Positions 6,924 through 16,833 are shown, numbered from the stretch's first letter. The stretch is DNA of 64,000 bases from Nannocystis sp. (GCF_016714285.1 NZ_JADJNN010000003.1:434001-498000); one strand, 5' to 3'. Translations and numbers: made by a program. The notes: generated by a model not told the origin, from the sequence alone.

Positions 6924-9920
6924 TCAGGGGGGTGGGTGGTCGATGAGCCAGGCGCCGAGTTCGGCGGTGATGCGGGTGCGGGCTGGGTTGGCGGGTGCGG
7001 GGAGGAGTTCGGCGCGGGCCAGCTCGACGAGGGCGCGGGCGCGGGGGCGGTCGTTCTTGCTGTCCCAGAGGGCGCGGGCGAGGGCGAGGCGGAGCTCGGC
7101 GAGTTCGCTGGGGTCCTGGGCGCTGGCGAGGGTGAGGGCGCGCTCGAGGGGGGCGATGGCTCTGGTGGGTTGGGCGCTGGCGAGGGCGAGGAGGCCCTGG
7201 CCGGTGAGGGGTTTGCTGAGGCCGGGGAAGTCGGGGCCGTGGGCGCGCTCGAGGATGGCGATGGCGCGCTGGTAGTGGGCGGCGGCCTCGGGGAGTTGGC
7301 CCTGGAGGACGAGGGCGCGGGCGAGGTTGCTGAGCACGTCGGCGAGGCTGTCGTGTTCGGGGCCGAGGGCGTGCTCGAGGATCTGGAGGGCGCGTTCGCT
7401 GTAGCGGCGCGACTCGGCGAGGTTGCCCTGGCGCAGGTGGACCTCGGCGAGGTTGCCGGTGACGGAGCCGACGTCGGGGTGGTCGGGGCCGCTGCTGCGC
7501 TCGAGGAGGGCGCGCACGCGTTCGAAGTAATCGGCGGCGGCGAGCAGGTCGCCGCGGGCGTAGGCCAGGGTGCCGAGGCCGTTGACGGGCGGGGCGAGCA
7601 GGGAGTGGTGGGGGCCGAAGGCACGCTCCCAGATGGCGATCGATCGCCGGAAGCAGCGCTCGGCCTCGACGAGGTGGCCCTGGATGCGATGGACCTCGCC
7701 GAGGTTGCTGATGGTGCGGGCGATGTCGGGGTGGTCCGGGCCGAGGGCGGCCTCGCCGAGCTCCACGGCGCGCTCGTAGGCGACCTGGGCCTCGGCGTGC
7801 CGGCCGCGGCGGTAGTGCACGTTGCCGAGGTGGCGCTGGTACATGGCGAGGCGCGGGCCGCTGCTCGCGGGGCTGAGGTCGATCGATCGCTGGATCGCGG
7901 TGAGGGCTTCGGCGTAGCGGGCGTAGCGGGTGTGTACGACGCCGAGGCGGGCCCGGAGCTGGGCCTCGAGCGCGGGCGGGTCGCCGAGGCGGTGGAGCAG
8001 GGCCTCGGCCTGGTGGGCCCACTGCATGCCGTCGTGGTCGCGACCGAGGCGCTCGCCGACGAGGTCGATCAGGCGGAGGGCGGCCTCGATGCGCACGTGA
8101 TCTTCGCCGATGGCGTCGGCCAGGTAGTACGCGGCCTCGTAGCTGCGTTCGGCGGCGGTGAAGTCGGCCGAGCTCTCCTCGAGGCGGCCGCGGTGGAAGA
8201 TCGCGTCGGCGCGGGCCGGGGCGTGGCCGCTGCGATCGGCGGTGGCGACGGCGTTGTGGGCGAGCTCGAGGCCGCGGGTGTAGCGGCCGGCGTCGTCCTC
8301 GGCGCGGACCTGGGCGAGCAGGGCCTGGAGCTCGCGCAGGGCGGTGGCGGTGGCGGGGTCGCGGGGGGCGAGGCGGGGGTCCTGGATGTCGAGCTCGGCG
8401 CAGCGGGCGAGGGGGCGGAGGTTGCTGGCGGTCTGGACGGCGCGCTCGGCGATGCTGGCGTCGGCCTCGGCGAGCACGTCGACGACGGCGCGCAGCTCGG
8501 CGCGGCTGTCGGCGAGGCAGGCCATGCGCAGGTCCATGAGCGCCTCGGATTGGGTGTGGTGGAGGTTGGTGGCCTCGCAGACCTCGACGTGCATGGCGCG
8601 CCATGTCCTTGCGAACAGGTCCAATTGTTCATGTACGCGGGGCCAGGTGTCGCGGGCGTAGGCGAGGCCGGTGGCGGCGAGGGCGGTCTGGAGGGCGTCG
8701 GCGCGGGCGTCGTCCCACACGCCGGCGAGGAGGTGGTCGGCGTCGCGGCACAGCTCGGCCTCGGCGTTGCGGCGCTCTGCGAGGGCGAGGCCGGTGGCGA
8801 GCGCGAGGGCGACGAGGGCGAGGCCGGCGAGCCAGCGCTGGCGAGCGCGGCCGGGGTCGGCGGCGAGGGCCGCGAGGAGGGCGTGCATGTCGGGGAAGCG
8901 CTCGTCGGGGGTGACGCGGAGGCCGCGGAGCAGGACCTTGCGCAGCCAGGCGGGGACCTTGCGGCCGGGTGGTGGGTCGCGGATGGCGGAGGTGAGGATG
9001 CTGGTGCGCAGCTCGAGGTGGGTCTTGCCGGCGAAGGGTCGTTCGCCGTAGAGGGCCTCGTAGAGGGTGACGCAGAAGCTGAACTGGTCGGAGCGGGCGT
9101 CGACGGCGACGCGGAGGTGCTGCTCCGGGGACATGTACGCGGGGGTGCCGAGGAGGGAGCCGGCGGCGGTGGGAGGGCGGTCGGTGGGGCGGGAGCGGCG
9201 GGCGGAGCGGGAGGACTCGAGGGGGTGGACGTCGCTGCGTTCGCTGGTGAGGGTGGCGTCGTCGGGGTGGGCGTCGCTGCGGGCGAGGCCGAAGTCGAGG
9301 ACGCGGGCGCGGCCGTCGGTGCCGACGACGACGTTGTCGGGCTTGAAGTCGCGATGGACGAGGCCGGCCGCGTGGGCGGCGGCGAGGCCGAGGCCGGCCT
9401 GGCGGTACATTGCGAGGATCTCCGGGAGTGGCCTGGGGGTGGGTCGGGGCTCCTCGGGGGTGCCGTGGATCCACTCGCGCAGGGTGCTGCCCTGGACGAA
9501 CTCCATCGCCAGGAACACCTGCTCCGAGAGGACGCCGACGTCGTAGACCTGGACGACGTTGGGGTGCGAGAGCTTGGCCATGAGCTGGGCCTCGCGCAGC
9601 ATCCGGTCCGAGGAGGCGCCGCCGTCGGGGCTGGTGCGGGGGCGCAGGAGCTTGATCGCGATGCGGCGGTCGAGCTCCTCGTCGTAGGCCGAGTAGACGA
9701 CGCCCATGCCGCCCTCGCCGAGCTTTCGCAGCAGGGAGTAGCGGCCGAGGAGGGCGCGGCGGGGGGTGGTGGGGAGGCTGTCGCCCGGGAGCGGCTGGGC
9801 GTCGGTGTCGACGCGGGTGGCCTCGATCTCGGCGGGCGAGGAGCGGCTGGTGGTCGACGGCGCGGCGTCCCCCGGCGGGGGGCGTCGGGGCGCGCCTGCC
9901 TCGTCGCCGCTGGCTGTCAC
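6924..9920 (-). CDS. Ser/Thr protein kinase with C-terminal TPR array
   Basis: Membrane-anchored eukaryotic-like kinase of 998 aa. The kinase domain (about residues 60-340) has all key motifs: Gly-loop GEGGMG (68-73), Lys90, catalytic HRDFKPDN (189-196), DFG (209-211) and GTPAYMSPE. One transmembrane helix (WLAGLALVALALATGLAL) follows. About 580 residues of tetratricopeptide repeats make up the rest (for example GPDHPDIARTISNLGEVHRIQG and GPDHPDVGSVTGNLAEVHL). This layout is typical of myxobacterial kinase-TPR proteins. A paralogue with the same architecture lies at 19086-22346. Partner and substrate are unknown. Confidence 0.94.
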   Translation of the reverse strand: MTASGDEAGAPRRPPPGDAAPSTTSRSSPAEIEATRVDTDAQPLPGDSLPTTPRRALLGRYSLLRKLGEGGMGVVYSAYDEELDRRIAIKLLRPRTSPDGGASSDRMLREAQLMAKLSHPNVVQVYDVGVLSEQVFLAMEFVQGSTLREWIHGTPEEPRPTPRPLPEILAMYRQAGLGLAAAHAAGLVHRDFKPDNVVVGTDGRARVLDFGLARSDAHPDDATLTSERSDVHPLESSRSARRSRPTDRPPTAAGSLLGTPAYMSPEQHLRVAVDARSDQFSFCVTLYEALYGERPFAGKTHLELRTSILTSAIRDPPPGRKVPAWLRKVLLRGLRVTPDERFPDMHALLAALAADPGRARQRWLAGLALVALALATGLALAERRNAEAELCRDADHLLAGVWDDARADALQTALAATGLAYARDTWPRVHEQLDLFARTWRAMHVEVCEATNLHHTQSEALMDLRMACLADSRAELRAVVDVLAEADASIAERAVQTASNLRPLARCAELDIQDPRLAPRDPATATALRELQALLAQVRAEDDAGRYTRGLELAHNAVATADRSGHAPARADAIFHRGRLEESSADFTAAERSYEAAYYLADAIGEDHVRIEAALRLIDLVGERLGRDHDGMQWAHQAEALLHRLGDPPALEAQLRARLGVVHTRYARYAEALTAIQRSIDLSPASSGPRLAMYQRHLGNVHYRRGRHAEAQVAYERAVELGEAALGPDHPDIARTISNLGEVHRIQGHLVEAERCFRRSIAIWERAFGPHHSLLAPPVNGLGTLAYARGDLLAAADYFERVRALLERSSGPDHPDVGSVTGNLAEVHLRQGNLAESRRYSERALQILEHALGPEHDSLADVLSNLARALVLQGQLPEAAAHYQRAIAILERAHGPDFPGLSKPLTGQGLLALASAQPTRAIAPLERALTLASAQDPSELAELRLALARALWDSKNDRPRARALVELARAELLPAPANPARTRITAELGAWLIDHPPP

Positions 9921-10030
9921 GATGGCGACCAGACTGGCAGATGGGGCAAGAGCTCACAAGCGGAGCGGGCGCGGGGTCATACTCGCGCGACGGCCCGCGC
10001 GATGCGTTGAGGCCACGCGAGCTGTGGCGT

Positions 10031-10936
10031 TTAGCGCAGCATGCCGAGGCCGCGCAGCCAGGTGAGCATCTGCTCGGGCCACTGGCGCATCGCCGGCATG
10101 CGGCTGCTCTGGGCCAGGCCGACGCCGTGGCGGCCGTCGTCGTAGAGGTGGAGCTCGGCGGGGCGCCCGGCGGTCTGCATCGCCTCGTAGTAGAGCTCGC
10201 TGTTGTGGAACTGGACCTTGCGGTCGCGGCGGGAGTGGACGAGGAACGCGGGGGGTGCGTCGGGGCCGACCTGGGTCTCGAGGGAGAGGCGCTGGATGAG
10301 GCCGAGGGGTGGCGGGTCCTCGGGGCCGAGGAGGCTCCGCTTGCTGCGCTGGTGGGCCCAGCGGTCGTCGAGGGTGACGACGGGGTAGACCATGACGATG
10401 AAGTCGGGGCGGCAGCTGACGCGCAGCAGCGGGTCGGGGTCGGCGGGGTCGATCGAGCGATCGCCGGCGGGCGGGCAGGCGGAGGCGACGAAGGCCGCGA
10501 GGTGACCGCCGGCGGAGAAGCCGATCATGCCGATGCGATCGGGGGCGACGCCGAGGGAGGCCGCCTGAGCGCGGACGGTGCGGACGGCCTGCTTGCCGTC
10601 GGCGAGGAAGTCGCGGTGGTGATAGTCGTCGCCGCTGACGCGGTAGCGGAGGACGACGGCCGTGATGCCGCGCTCGACCAGCCAGCGCGCGGTCGGGAAG
10701 GCCTCACCCCACAGGCCGCCGGTGTGGGCATAGCTGCCGCCGGGGGCGACGATCACGGCCATGCCGGTCGCCTTCGTGGGGGGCGGCAGGTAGTAATAGA
10801 GCTCGGGGGTGTCGCCCTTGCGGCTGCCCTTGGCCGCGGGGGCGCCGTCGGGCCACAGGGGGGCCTTGCGCGTGAAGTCTCGGGCGACGCAGCCCGCCAG
10901 GAGCAGACAACCGAGGGACAGCGGGAGGGGGCGCAC
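10031..10936 (-). CDS. alpha/beta hydrolase lipoprotein (esterase)
   Basis: Exported esterase-like hydrolase of 301 aa, similar to the acetyl-xylan esterase/XynB-type alpha/beta hydrolases. Lipobox LAGC ends the signal peptide. The oxyanion motif is APGGSYAHTG, the nucleophile Ser lies in GFSAGG, and Asp and His candidates are in LVHSRRDRKV and DDGRHGVGL. The substrate cannot be read from sequence; sugar acetyl esters are typical for the family. It is followed on the same strand by the TPR-kinase, 110 bp away. Confidence 0.88.
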   Translation of the reverse strand: MRPLPLSLGCLLLAGCVARDFTRKAPLWPDGAPAAKGSRKGDTPELYYYLPPPTKATGMAVIVAPGGSYAHTGGLWGEAFPTARWLVERGITAVVLRYRVSGDDYHHRDFLADGKQAVRTVRAQAASLGVAPDRIGMIGFSAGGHLAAFVASACPPAGDRSIDPADPDPLLRVSCRPDFIVMVYPVVTLDDRWAHQRSKRSLLGPEDPPPLGLIQRLSLETQVGPDAPPAFLVHSRRDRKVQFHNSELYYEAMQTAGRPAELHLYDDGRHGVGLAQSSRMPAMRQWPEQMLTWLRGLGMLR

Positions 10937-11032
10937 GCGGTGGCCACTCTAGGCAGGTCGGGCTGATAATGCCAGCGGTATGCGCTCCGGTGGCGCGCGC
11001 CGAGCGGGCCGGGTTTCGCTACCATCCGCGGC

Positions 11033-11638
11033 ATGCGCTTGCACGGGACCGTGACCTCGCCGTTTGTTCGCCGCGTCCGGGTGGTCGCGCAAGAGCTCGG
11101 GCTCTCGCTCGAGTGGGTCGATACGACGACGCCGGAGGGGCAGGCGTCGTTGCAGCGGCTGAGCCCGCTGCGCAAGGTGCCGGTGCTCGAGGTGGACGGC
11201 GTCGGCGTGCTCGACTCGCACGCGATCTGCGATCTGCTGCTGGCGCGGGCCGGTGAGGCTGGTGATTTTCGTCGGCCGCAAGCGGCGACGCGGATCGCCG
11301 AGGGCAACGTGATCCATGCGATCGACGGCGCGACGGAGTCGGCGATCCGGCTGTTTTACTTTCGCCGCGATGCGGTCGACAGCGAGGCGATCCCGTACAT
11401 GCGGATCGAGCGGGAGCGGGTCGCTCGCGCGCTGGCGTGGCTCGACGAGCGGGTGCGCGGGCCGTGGTGCACGGAGGTCGACGGCTTCGGCCTGGCCGAG
11501 CTGGCGGTGGTCACGGCGGTCGAGTGGATGCAGTTTCGGGCGGTCGCGGCGATGGAGCCGTACCCGCGTCTGCTCGCGCTGGTGGCCGCGCACGCGGAGC
11601 GGCCGAGTCTGCGTGCGACGCGGCCGCCGGGGATGTGA
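11033..11638 (+). CDS. glutathione S-transferase family protein
   Basis: Cytoplasmic GST-like protein of 201 aa. The N-terminal thioredoxin-like domain begins TVTSPFVRRVRVVAQELGL and carries the cis-Pro/glutathione-binding segment KVPVLEVDG followed by DSHAIC. The C-terminal helical domain holds about residues 85-195. Catalysis or a chaperone role cannot be distinguished by eye. The gene is transcribed divergently from the esterase. The last codons (RATRPPGM and stop) are duplicated just downstream in a 57-bp-period direct repeat. Confidence 0.88.
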   Translation: MRLHGTVTSPFVRRVRVVAQELGLSLEWVDTTTPEGQASLQRLSPLRKVPVLEVDGVGVLDSHAICDLLLARAGEAGDFRRPQAATRIAEGNVIHAIDGATESAIRLFYFRRDAVDSEAIPYMRIERERVARALAWLDERVRGPWCTEVDGFGLAELAVVTAVEWMQFRAVAAMEPYPRLLALVAAHAERPSLRATRPPGM

Positions 11639-11714
11639 GCTGTCCCGGGGGACAGGTTTGTGCTGGTGCGAGGGACGCGGCCGCCGGGGATGTGAGCTGT
11701 CCTGGGGGACAGGT
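11617..11714. repeat. 41-bp direct repeat over the gst stop, each copy with the 16-bp palindrome
   Basis: Copies at 11617-11657 and 11674-11714 differ at one position. Each contains the end of the GST coding sequence and a 16-bp palindrome (CTGTCCCGGGGGACAG at 11640-11655; CTGTCCTGGGGGACAG at 11697-11712). It looks like a tandem duplication of the gene end. Confidence 0.88.
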
Positions 11715-11719
11715 CGCTA

Positions 11720-13306
11720 TCAGTTCGTGCGCAGGGGGAGGCCGCTGATGCGGTCGATGCCGGCGACTGGGCTGCTGGGTTCGCCGGCGTGGCCGGAGAG
11801 CTTGGCGAGGGTGCGCTCGAGGTTGAAGACGAGGGTGCGCTCGTCGGCGAGGGTGGGGTCCTGGGTCTGGCGGTAGATCGACGCGAGGGTGTGGACGGCC
11901 TGGTAGGCGCCCTCCTGGTCGTTCTTCTCGTGGTGGAGGGTGGCGGCGCGGGTGAGGCTGGTGCTCTGGTCAACGAGCAGGCGGCCGCGGACGAGGCCGA
12001 GGCTGGCGGCGGCGGGGGTGACGGTGGTGAGGGCGACCTGGCTGCGGATCTGCTGGCCGGCGCGCTCGCGGTAGTCGAGCTTGACGTTGGCGACGGCGGC
12101 GCCGAGGGCGACCTGGGTCTCGGGCAGGCCGGGGCCGGTGTCGGAGCTGAGGGCGATGTAGATGGCGCCCTTCTTGCGGCTGAGGAAGATCGTCTCGATC
12201 GAGAGGGAGATGGCGCCGCCGTCGATCCACTTGAGGGCCTTGCCGGGGATGCCGTAGACGCCGGCGATCTTGAGGCCCTTGGCCGGGCGCAGCTCGAGCT
12301 GCATGTCGTGGGCGAGCTCGGTGACCATGGTGTCGAACTCGTCCTCGAACACCTTTTGCATCTTCTGGGCGTCGGGGAAGAAGAACAGGTTGCCGCCGCG
12401 GACGCTGCTGATCGCGGTGGCCAGCTCGGCGCCGAACTGGACGCCGACGCCGACGGTGGTCATGCCGACGCCGGAGCGGGAGGCGTCGCGGGCCATGCCC
12501 ATGAAGCTCTGGGCGTCAGTGCGGCCGACGTTGGGGCGCTCGTCGGTGAACAGCATGACGCGGGTGGTGCCGGCGAACTTGTGGGCGCTGGCGAGGGAGA
12601 AGCCGACGGCGAGGCCCTCTTCCATGTTGGTCGAGCCGGCGCTGGCGATGCCCTGGATCTGGCGGGCGATCGCGGGGCGGTCGCGGACGGCGGTGGGCTG
12701 CATGTACACGTGCGAGCGGTCGCCGTAGAGGACGATCGAGAGCTCGTCGTCGGGGTTTAGCTGGGAGAGGACCTTGAGCAGGCTCTCCTTGACGAGCTCG
12801 AGCGGCTGGCCGGACATCGAGCCCGACTTGTCGATGACGGCGACCAGGTGGACGGGGCTGCGCTTGAAGGTCTTGGGGTCGAGGCCGGAGGAGAAGCCGA
12901 GCTGGGCGAGGTAGCGGACCTCGGGCTGGACGAGCAGGGCGGAGGCCATCGCCTCGCCGGTGGCGCACAGGGTCTGCGTACACTTGCTGCGGGTGGTGAG
13001 CGGGAGGTCGTGCTCGCTGAACAGGCCCTCGGGGGTGAAGGTGTTGGCGTGGGGGACCTCGCCGGCGGCGACGCGGTCGCGGAAGTAGCTGATATCCTGG
13101 GCGCCGCCCGGGGTGGCGCCCATCTCGAGGTCGGCGGAGAAGCTGTAGGCCGCGGGCGAGGGGGCGGCCATCTTGTAGGGGTGGCGCTCCTCCTTGTCGT
13201 CGCGGGGCGGGCTGCGGCCGTCGGCGAGTCCGGGCAGGAGGATCTGGGCGCAGAGGGCCAGGCCGGAGAGGAGACGGAGGGCGGGGGAGCGGTGGGCGAG
13301 GCGCAT
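11720..13306 (-). CDS. von Willebrand factor A domain protein, exported
   Basis: Exported protein of 528 aa with a VWA domain. A signal peptide at the N-terminus (ALRLLSGLALCAQILLPGLADG) precedes the VWA domain at about residues 160-330, with MIDAS motif DKSGSMS and later TDERPNVG. The C-terminal half is mostly beta-strand and helical, resembling VIT/VWA chloride-channel-like proteins. The start at 13306 was preferred because it precedes the signal peptide; the longer frame upstream to 13423 lacks signal-like sequence. VWA proteins bind ligands through a metal ion; the partner is unknown. Confidence 0.86.
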   Translation of the reverse strand: MRLAHRSPALRLLSGLALCAQILLPGLADGRSPPRDDKEERHPYKMAAPSPAAYSFSADLEMGATPGGAQDISYFRDRVAAGEVPHANTFTPEGLFSEHDLPLTTRSKCTQTLCATGEAMASALLVQPEVRYLAQLGFSSGLDPKTFKRSPVHLVAVIDKSGSMSGQPLELVKESLLKVLSQLNPDDELSIVLYGDRSHVYMQPTAVRDRPAIARQIQGIASAGSTNMEEGLAVGFSLASAHKFAGTTRVMLFTDERPNVGRTDAQSFMGMARDASRSGVGMTTVGVGVQFGAELATAISSVRGGNLFFFPDAQKMQKVFEDEFDTMVTELAHDMQLELRPAKGLKIAGVYGIPGKALKWIDGGAISLSIETIFLSRKKGAIYIALSSDTGPGLPETQVALGAAVANVKLDYRERAGQQIRSQVALTTVTPAAASLGLVRGRLLVDQSTSLTRAATLHHEKNDQEGAYQAVHTLASIYRQTQDPTLADERTLVFNLERTLAKLSGHAGEPSSPVAGIDRISGLPLRTN

Positions 13307-13647
13307 GCGGCGGCTCGTACGCGTGAGGGTGGCGGGCGGTCTGGGGAATTTATGCCCGTCGCGGTGCTGTCCCACGCCGGGCAATTCATCGGCGCCGCGA
13401 AGCCCTGGTCGGCGTGCCGGCATTGGCGGGGGCGAGGCCTCACGGGCCGGCGACCCCCGGGTTGCGAATCGATGGACGTCGCCGAGCGCGACCGGGAGAG
13501 CGGCGGGTCGCGGGTCGGGGATATCGTCGGTGTGGTGATTCGGCGGCGGGTCGTGGGATTGTGCGCTGTGGGTGGGCCGCGGGAGGTGCGATCAATATGT
13601 GCGTAGTTGCTTTGACTCGAGGTGTCGCTCGAGTCAGGTTGGGGGCG
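13307..13647. other. intergenic region without a supported gene
   Basis: This 341-bp divergent gap holds one TGATTCG-type element (about 13541) and a perfect inverted repeat just before the next ATG (13613-13636). Open frames here are low quality. Promoters for both flanking genes should lie inside, but I cannot place -10/-35 boxes with confidence. Confidence 0.5.
13613..13636 (+). promoter_or_regulatory. perfect 9-bp inverted repeat 11 bp before the start codon
   Basis: TGACTCGAG and CTCGAGTCA flank a 6-nt spacer. The dyad ends 11 bp before the ATG at 13648. It could be an operator or an mRNA hairpin close to the ribosome-binding region. Which one cannot be told from sequence. Confidence 0.6.
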
Positions 13648-14250
13648 ATGATGTGGAGATGGATGATCACGGGGATCTTGGTGTGTACGGCGGGCTGCGC
13701 CCGCAGGCAGGCGCTCACCGCCGGGGAGCTCGCGCAGCTCGACGAGCGTGCGGCGGCGACGAGCGTGCGGGTCTACGTCAGCAAGCGGCTGGTCGCGGAG
13801 TACCCGGAGCTGGCGCTCGAGCGGACGGTGGCGGTCGACCGGGAGATCCGCGTGCGCACGCGGGAGCGACCGCTGCGGGAGATCGTCGGTCGGGGCACCG
13901 CCGGGCAGGTCGTCGCCCGCGACGGCGTGAACGGGGCGCCGCGCCTGTGGATCGCGTTCGCGGGGGCGTGTGAGGCGAGCGCGTGCGCGTATGGGTTCGT
14001 CGAGACGGAGGACGGCCGCTATCGCCTGGCGTCGCTGCCGGCGCGGGCGGAGTACCGGGAGGCCGCTGGCTATCGCGGGGCGGTGCGCGAGCGACGTCGG
14101 CTGCAAGCTGGGCGGCGCGAGAGCCTGGGCGAGCGCAACGAGGTGCTGGTGCTGCGCCGCGGCGAGCGGGCGCTGACGGTGGAGCTCGAGATCAAGAAGG
14201 ACAGCCGCGAGCGGCGGCGGGCCCGGGTGGTGCGGCCGGGTGGGCGCTGA
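13648..14250 (+). CDS. hypothetical lipoprotein
   Basis: Unrecognised lipoprotein of 200 aa. MMWRWMITGILVCTAGC is a compact prolipoprotein signal, so the start at 13648 is well supported. The mature part is rich in Arg and Glu with predicted beta structure, one Cys pair (GACEASACAYGF) and a basic C-terminus (KKDSRERRRARVVR). It converges on the AAA+ ClpV-like gene with only an 11-bp gap. An inverted repeat just upstream suggests regulation. Confidence 0.72.
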   Translation: MMWRWMITGILVCTAGCARRQALTAGELAQLDERAAATSVRVYVSKRLVAEYPELALERTVAVDREIRVRTRERPLREIVGRGTAGQVVARDGVNGAPRLWIAFAGACEASACAYGFVETEDGRYRLASLPARAEYREAAGYRGAVRERRRLQAGRRESLGERNEVLVLRRGERALTVELEIKKDSRERRRARVVRPGGR

Positions 14251-14261
14251 GGGCATGGCGC

Positions 14262-16833
14262 TCAGGCTGCGCGGGCCGGGGTGCTCGAGAATTGCAGGGA
14301 CCAGGAGTGGTCGCTGGCGAGGTCGACGGTGAGGGTGGTGGGGTGGTGGTCGGCGGCGAGTTGTTCGAGGACGCCGCGGGCGAGGGCTGGCATGAGGGAG
14401 CCGCGCAGGAGGTGCTCGAGGGAGCGGGCGCCGGCGTCGCTGTGGAGGCAGCGGTCGACGAGGGTGTCGAGGAGGGCGGGGGAGAAGAGGGTCTCGATGG
14501 CGTGGGCGCGGCGCAGTCGGGCGGCGAGGGCGGCGAGCTTGAGCGCGGCGATCTCCCGCAGGATTGCGGAGCCGACCGGGCGGTAGGGGACCACGGTCAT
14601 GCGGGCGAGCAGCGCGGGGCGGAAGTGGCGGGCGAGGGTCGGCTCGATCGCGGCGCGCAGCTCGGTGAGGGTGGGGTGGCCGTGGCGGTGGAGCTCCGAG
14701 ATGGTGTCGGCGGCGAGGTTGCTGGTGAGGAGGATCAGGGTGCTGCGAAAGTCGACGATGCGGCCGTCGGCGTCGGCGAGGTTGCCCTTGTCGAACACCT
14801 GATAGAACAGGTTCATCACGGCGAGGTCGCCCTTCTCGCACTCGTCGAGGAGCAGCAGCGAGTGCGGCCGCTGGCGCACGGCCTCTGTGAGCAGGCCGCC
14901 CTCGCCGTGGCCGACGTAGCCGGGCGGGGCGCCGATGAGGCGGGCGACGCTGTGGGGCTCGGAGAACTCGCTGAGGGCGAGGGTGAGGAGCTGGCGTTCG
15001 CCGCCGTAGAGGTGTTCGGCGAGGGCGAGGGCGGTCTCCGTCTTGCCGACGCCGCTGGGGCCGACGAGCAGGAGCACGGCGATCGGCGCGTCGGGGTCGC
15101 GGACGCCGGCGTGGGCCATGCGCACCGCCTCGGCGACGATCTGGACGGCGTCGTCCTGGCCGCGGAGGCGGGCGTGGAGGGTGGTCTCGAGATCGAGGAG
15201 GGGGCGGGTGGCGTCGCGGCGGAGCTTGCCGGCGGGGATGCCGGTCCAGTCGGCGAGGACGCGGGCGACGGCGTCGCGGTCGACCTCGGCGTGGACCAGG
15301 GGGTTGTCGCCGGCGAGCTCGCGGGCGTGAGCGCGGGCCTGGGCGAGGGTGGCGGTGGCGGCGGGGCGTTCGGGCGGCGGGGCGGCGCGGAGGGCCTCGC
15401 GGGCGCGGACGAGCTCGGTGACGGCGAGCTGCTGGGCTTGCCAGTGGTTGTGCAGGGCGGCGTGTTGGGTGGTGAGCTCGGCGATCTCGGCGGCGAGGGC
15501 TGGGAGGCGGAGGGTGCCGGGGTCGCGGCCCTCGTCGAGGTCGCGCTGGAGGGCGCTGTGTTCGCTGTGGGCGTGGGCGAGGCGGTCGCGCAGCTGGATG
15601 AGCGGGGCGGGTGGGGACTCCTGTTCGATCTTCACGCGGGCGGCGGCGGTGTCGAGCAGGTCGATCGCCTTGTCGGGGAGCTTGCGGCCGCCGAGGTAGC
15701 GGTCGGACAGCTCGGCGGCGGCGATGATGGCGGCGTCGGCGATGACGACCCCGTGCTCGTGCTCGTAGCGGTCGCGCAGGCCGCGGAGCATGCGGATGGT
15801 GGCGGCGAGGTCGGGGGCCTCGACCTTGACCGGCTGGAAGCGGCGGGCGAGGGCGGCGTCCTTCTCGAAGTAGCGGCGGTACTCGGCCCAGGTGGTGGCG
15901 GCGATGGTGCGCAGCTCGCCGCGGGCGAGCTCGGGCTTGAGCAGGTCGGCGAGCTCGCGGTGTTCGCCGGCGCCGACGAGCATGTGGGCCTCGTCGATGA
16001 ACAGGACGATCGGCGCGGGGCTGGCCTTGATCTCGGCGATGAGCTGTTTGAGGCGGCGCTCGAGCTCGCCGCGGACGCTGGCGCCGGCGCTGAGGAGGCC
16101 GAGGTCGAGGCCGAGGAGCTCACAGCGGGCGAGGGTCTGCGGGACCTCGCCGGCGACGATCGCGAGGGCGAGGCCCTCGACGAGGGCCGTCTTGCCGACG
16201 CCGGGCTCGCCGACGACGATCGGGCTGTTCTTGCGGCGGCGGGCGAGGATGTCGATGAGCTGGCGCAGCTCGGCGTCGCGGCCGAGGACCGGGTCGAGCT
16301 CGCCGCGGCGGGCGCGGGCGGTGAAGGAGACGGTGTAGCGGGCGAGGGCGTCGGGCTCGCTGGTGGTGGTTGTTATGGGGGCGGTGAGGTCGGCGACGAG
16401 GGCTCGCAGCGGGGCGACGGGGGATCTGCAGGGCGGCCAGCGATTCGCCGGTGTAGCGGCCGGGGTGGGCGAGGAGGGCGAGCAGGAGCTCGCCGGGGCT
16501 GACGCGGCCGCGGGCGTGCTCGACGGAGGCGAGCAGCCAGGCGTCCTCGAGCCACAGGAGCAGGCCCTCGGCGAGGACGGGGCGGCCGGGGTTGCCCTGG
16601 CGCAGGCGCTGGACGATCGCCTGGGTGGCGGCGAGGCTGCGGGCGGGGTCCTGGTGGAGCTGGGTGAGCAGCTGGCGGGGCTCGTCTGCCGTGAGCAGGG
16701 CGGCGAGCAGGTGCTCCGGGGCGACCTGATGGAAGCGGCCGGCGGCGGCGTCGGCGACGGCGGCCTCGAGGGCGCGGGTGCAGGCGGGATCGAGGCGGCG
16801 GACGAGCGCCTGGGGGTCGGTGCGCAGCAGCAT
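14262..16833 (-). CDS. clpV: ClpV/TssH-like AAA+ ATPase with apparent single-base frameshift
   Basis: Hsp100/ClpB-family ATPase; ClpV recycles the contracted sheath in type VI secretion. The N-domain (start 16833, AAGGAG site 12 bp upstream) reads correctly to GESLAALQIP. The frame then changes at a run of five G on the plus strand (16419-16423). From there the second frame reads SPVAPLRALVADL, ARYTVSFTARARRGELDPV, Walker A GEPGVGKT, Walker B VLFIDEAH, a coiled-coil, second Walker A GPSGVGKT and LFYQVFDKG, a ClpV-type segment. Removing one base gives 856 aa, the usual ClpV length. A sequencing error in the homopolymer or a recent mutation would explain it. No other T6SS gene is in the window, so the ClpV role is inferred. 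Confidence 0.85.

Noticed and set aside
7570..7779. Short genes inside the TPR-kinase on the plus strand
   Set aside because: They are antisense chance frames within a well-supported coding sequence.
6912..10010. A 1032-codon frame antisense to the first TPR-kinase
   Set aside because: Mirror of the kinase; the translation is repetitive Gly/Glu/Ala without motifs.
14262..16833. Type VI secretion locus
   Set aside because: Only a ClpV-like ATPase is present; no tssB/C, hcp, vgrG or other core genes are in the window.
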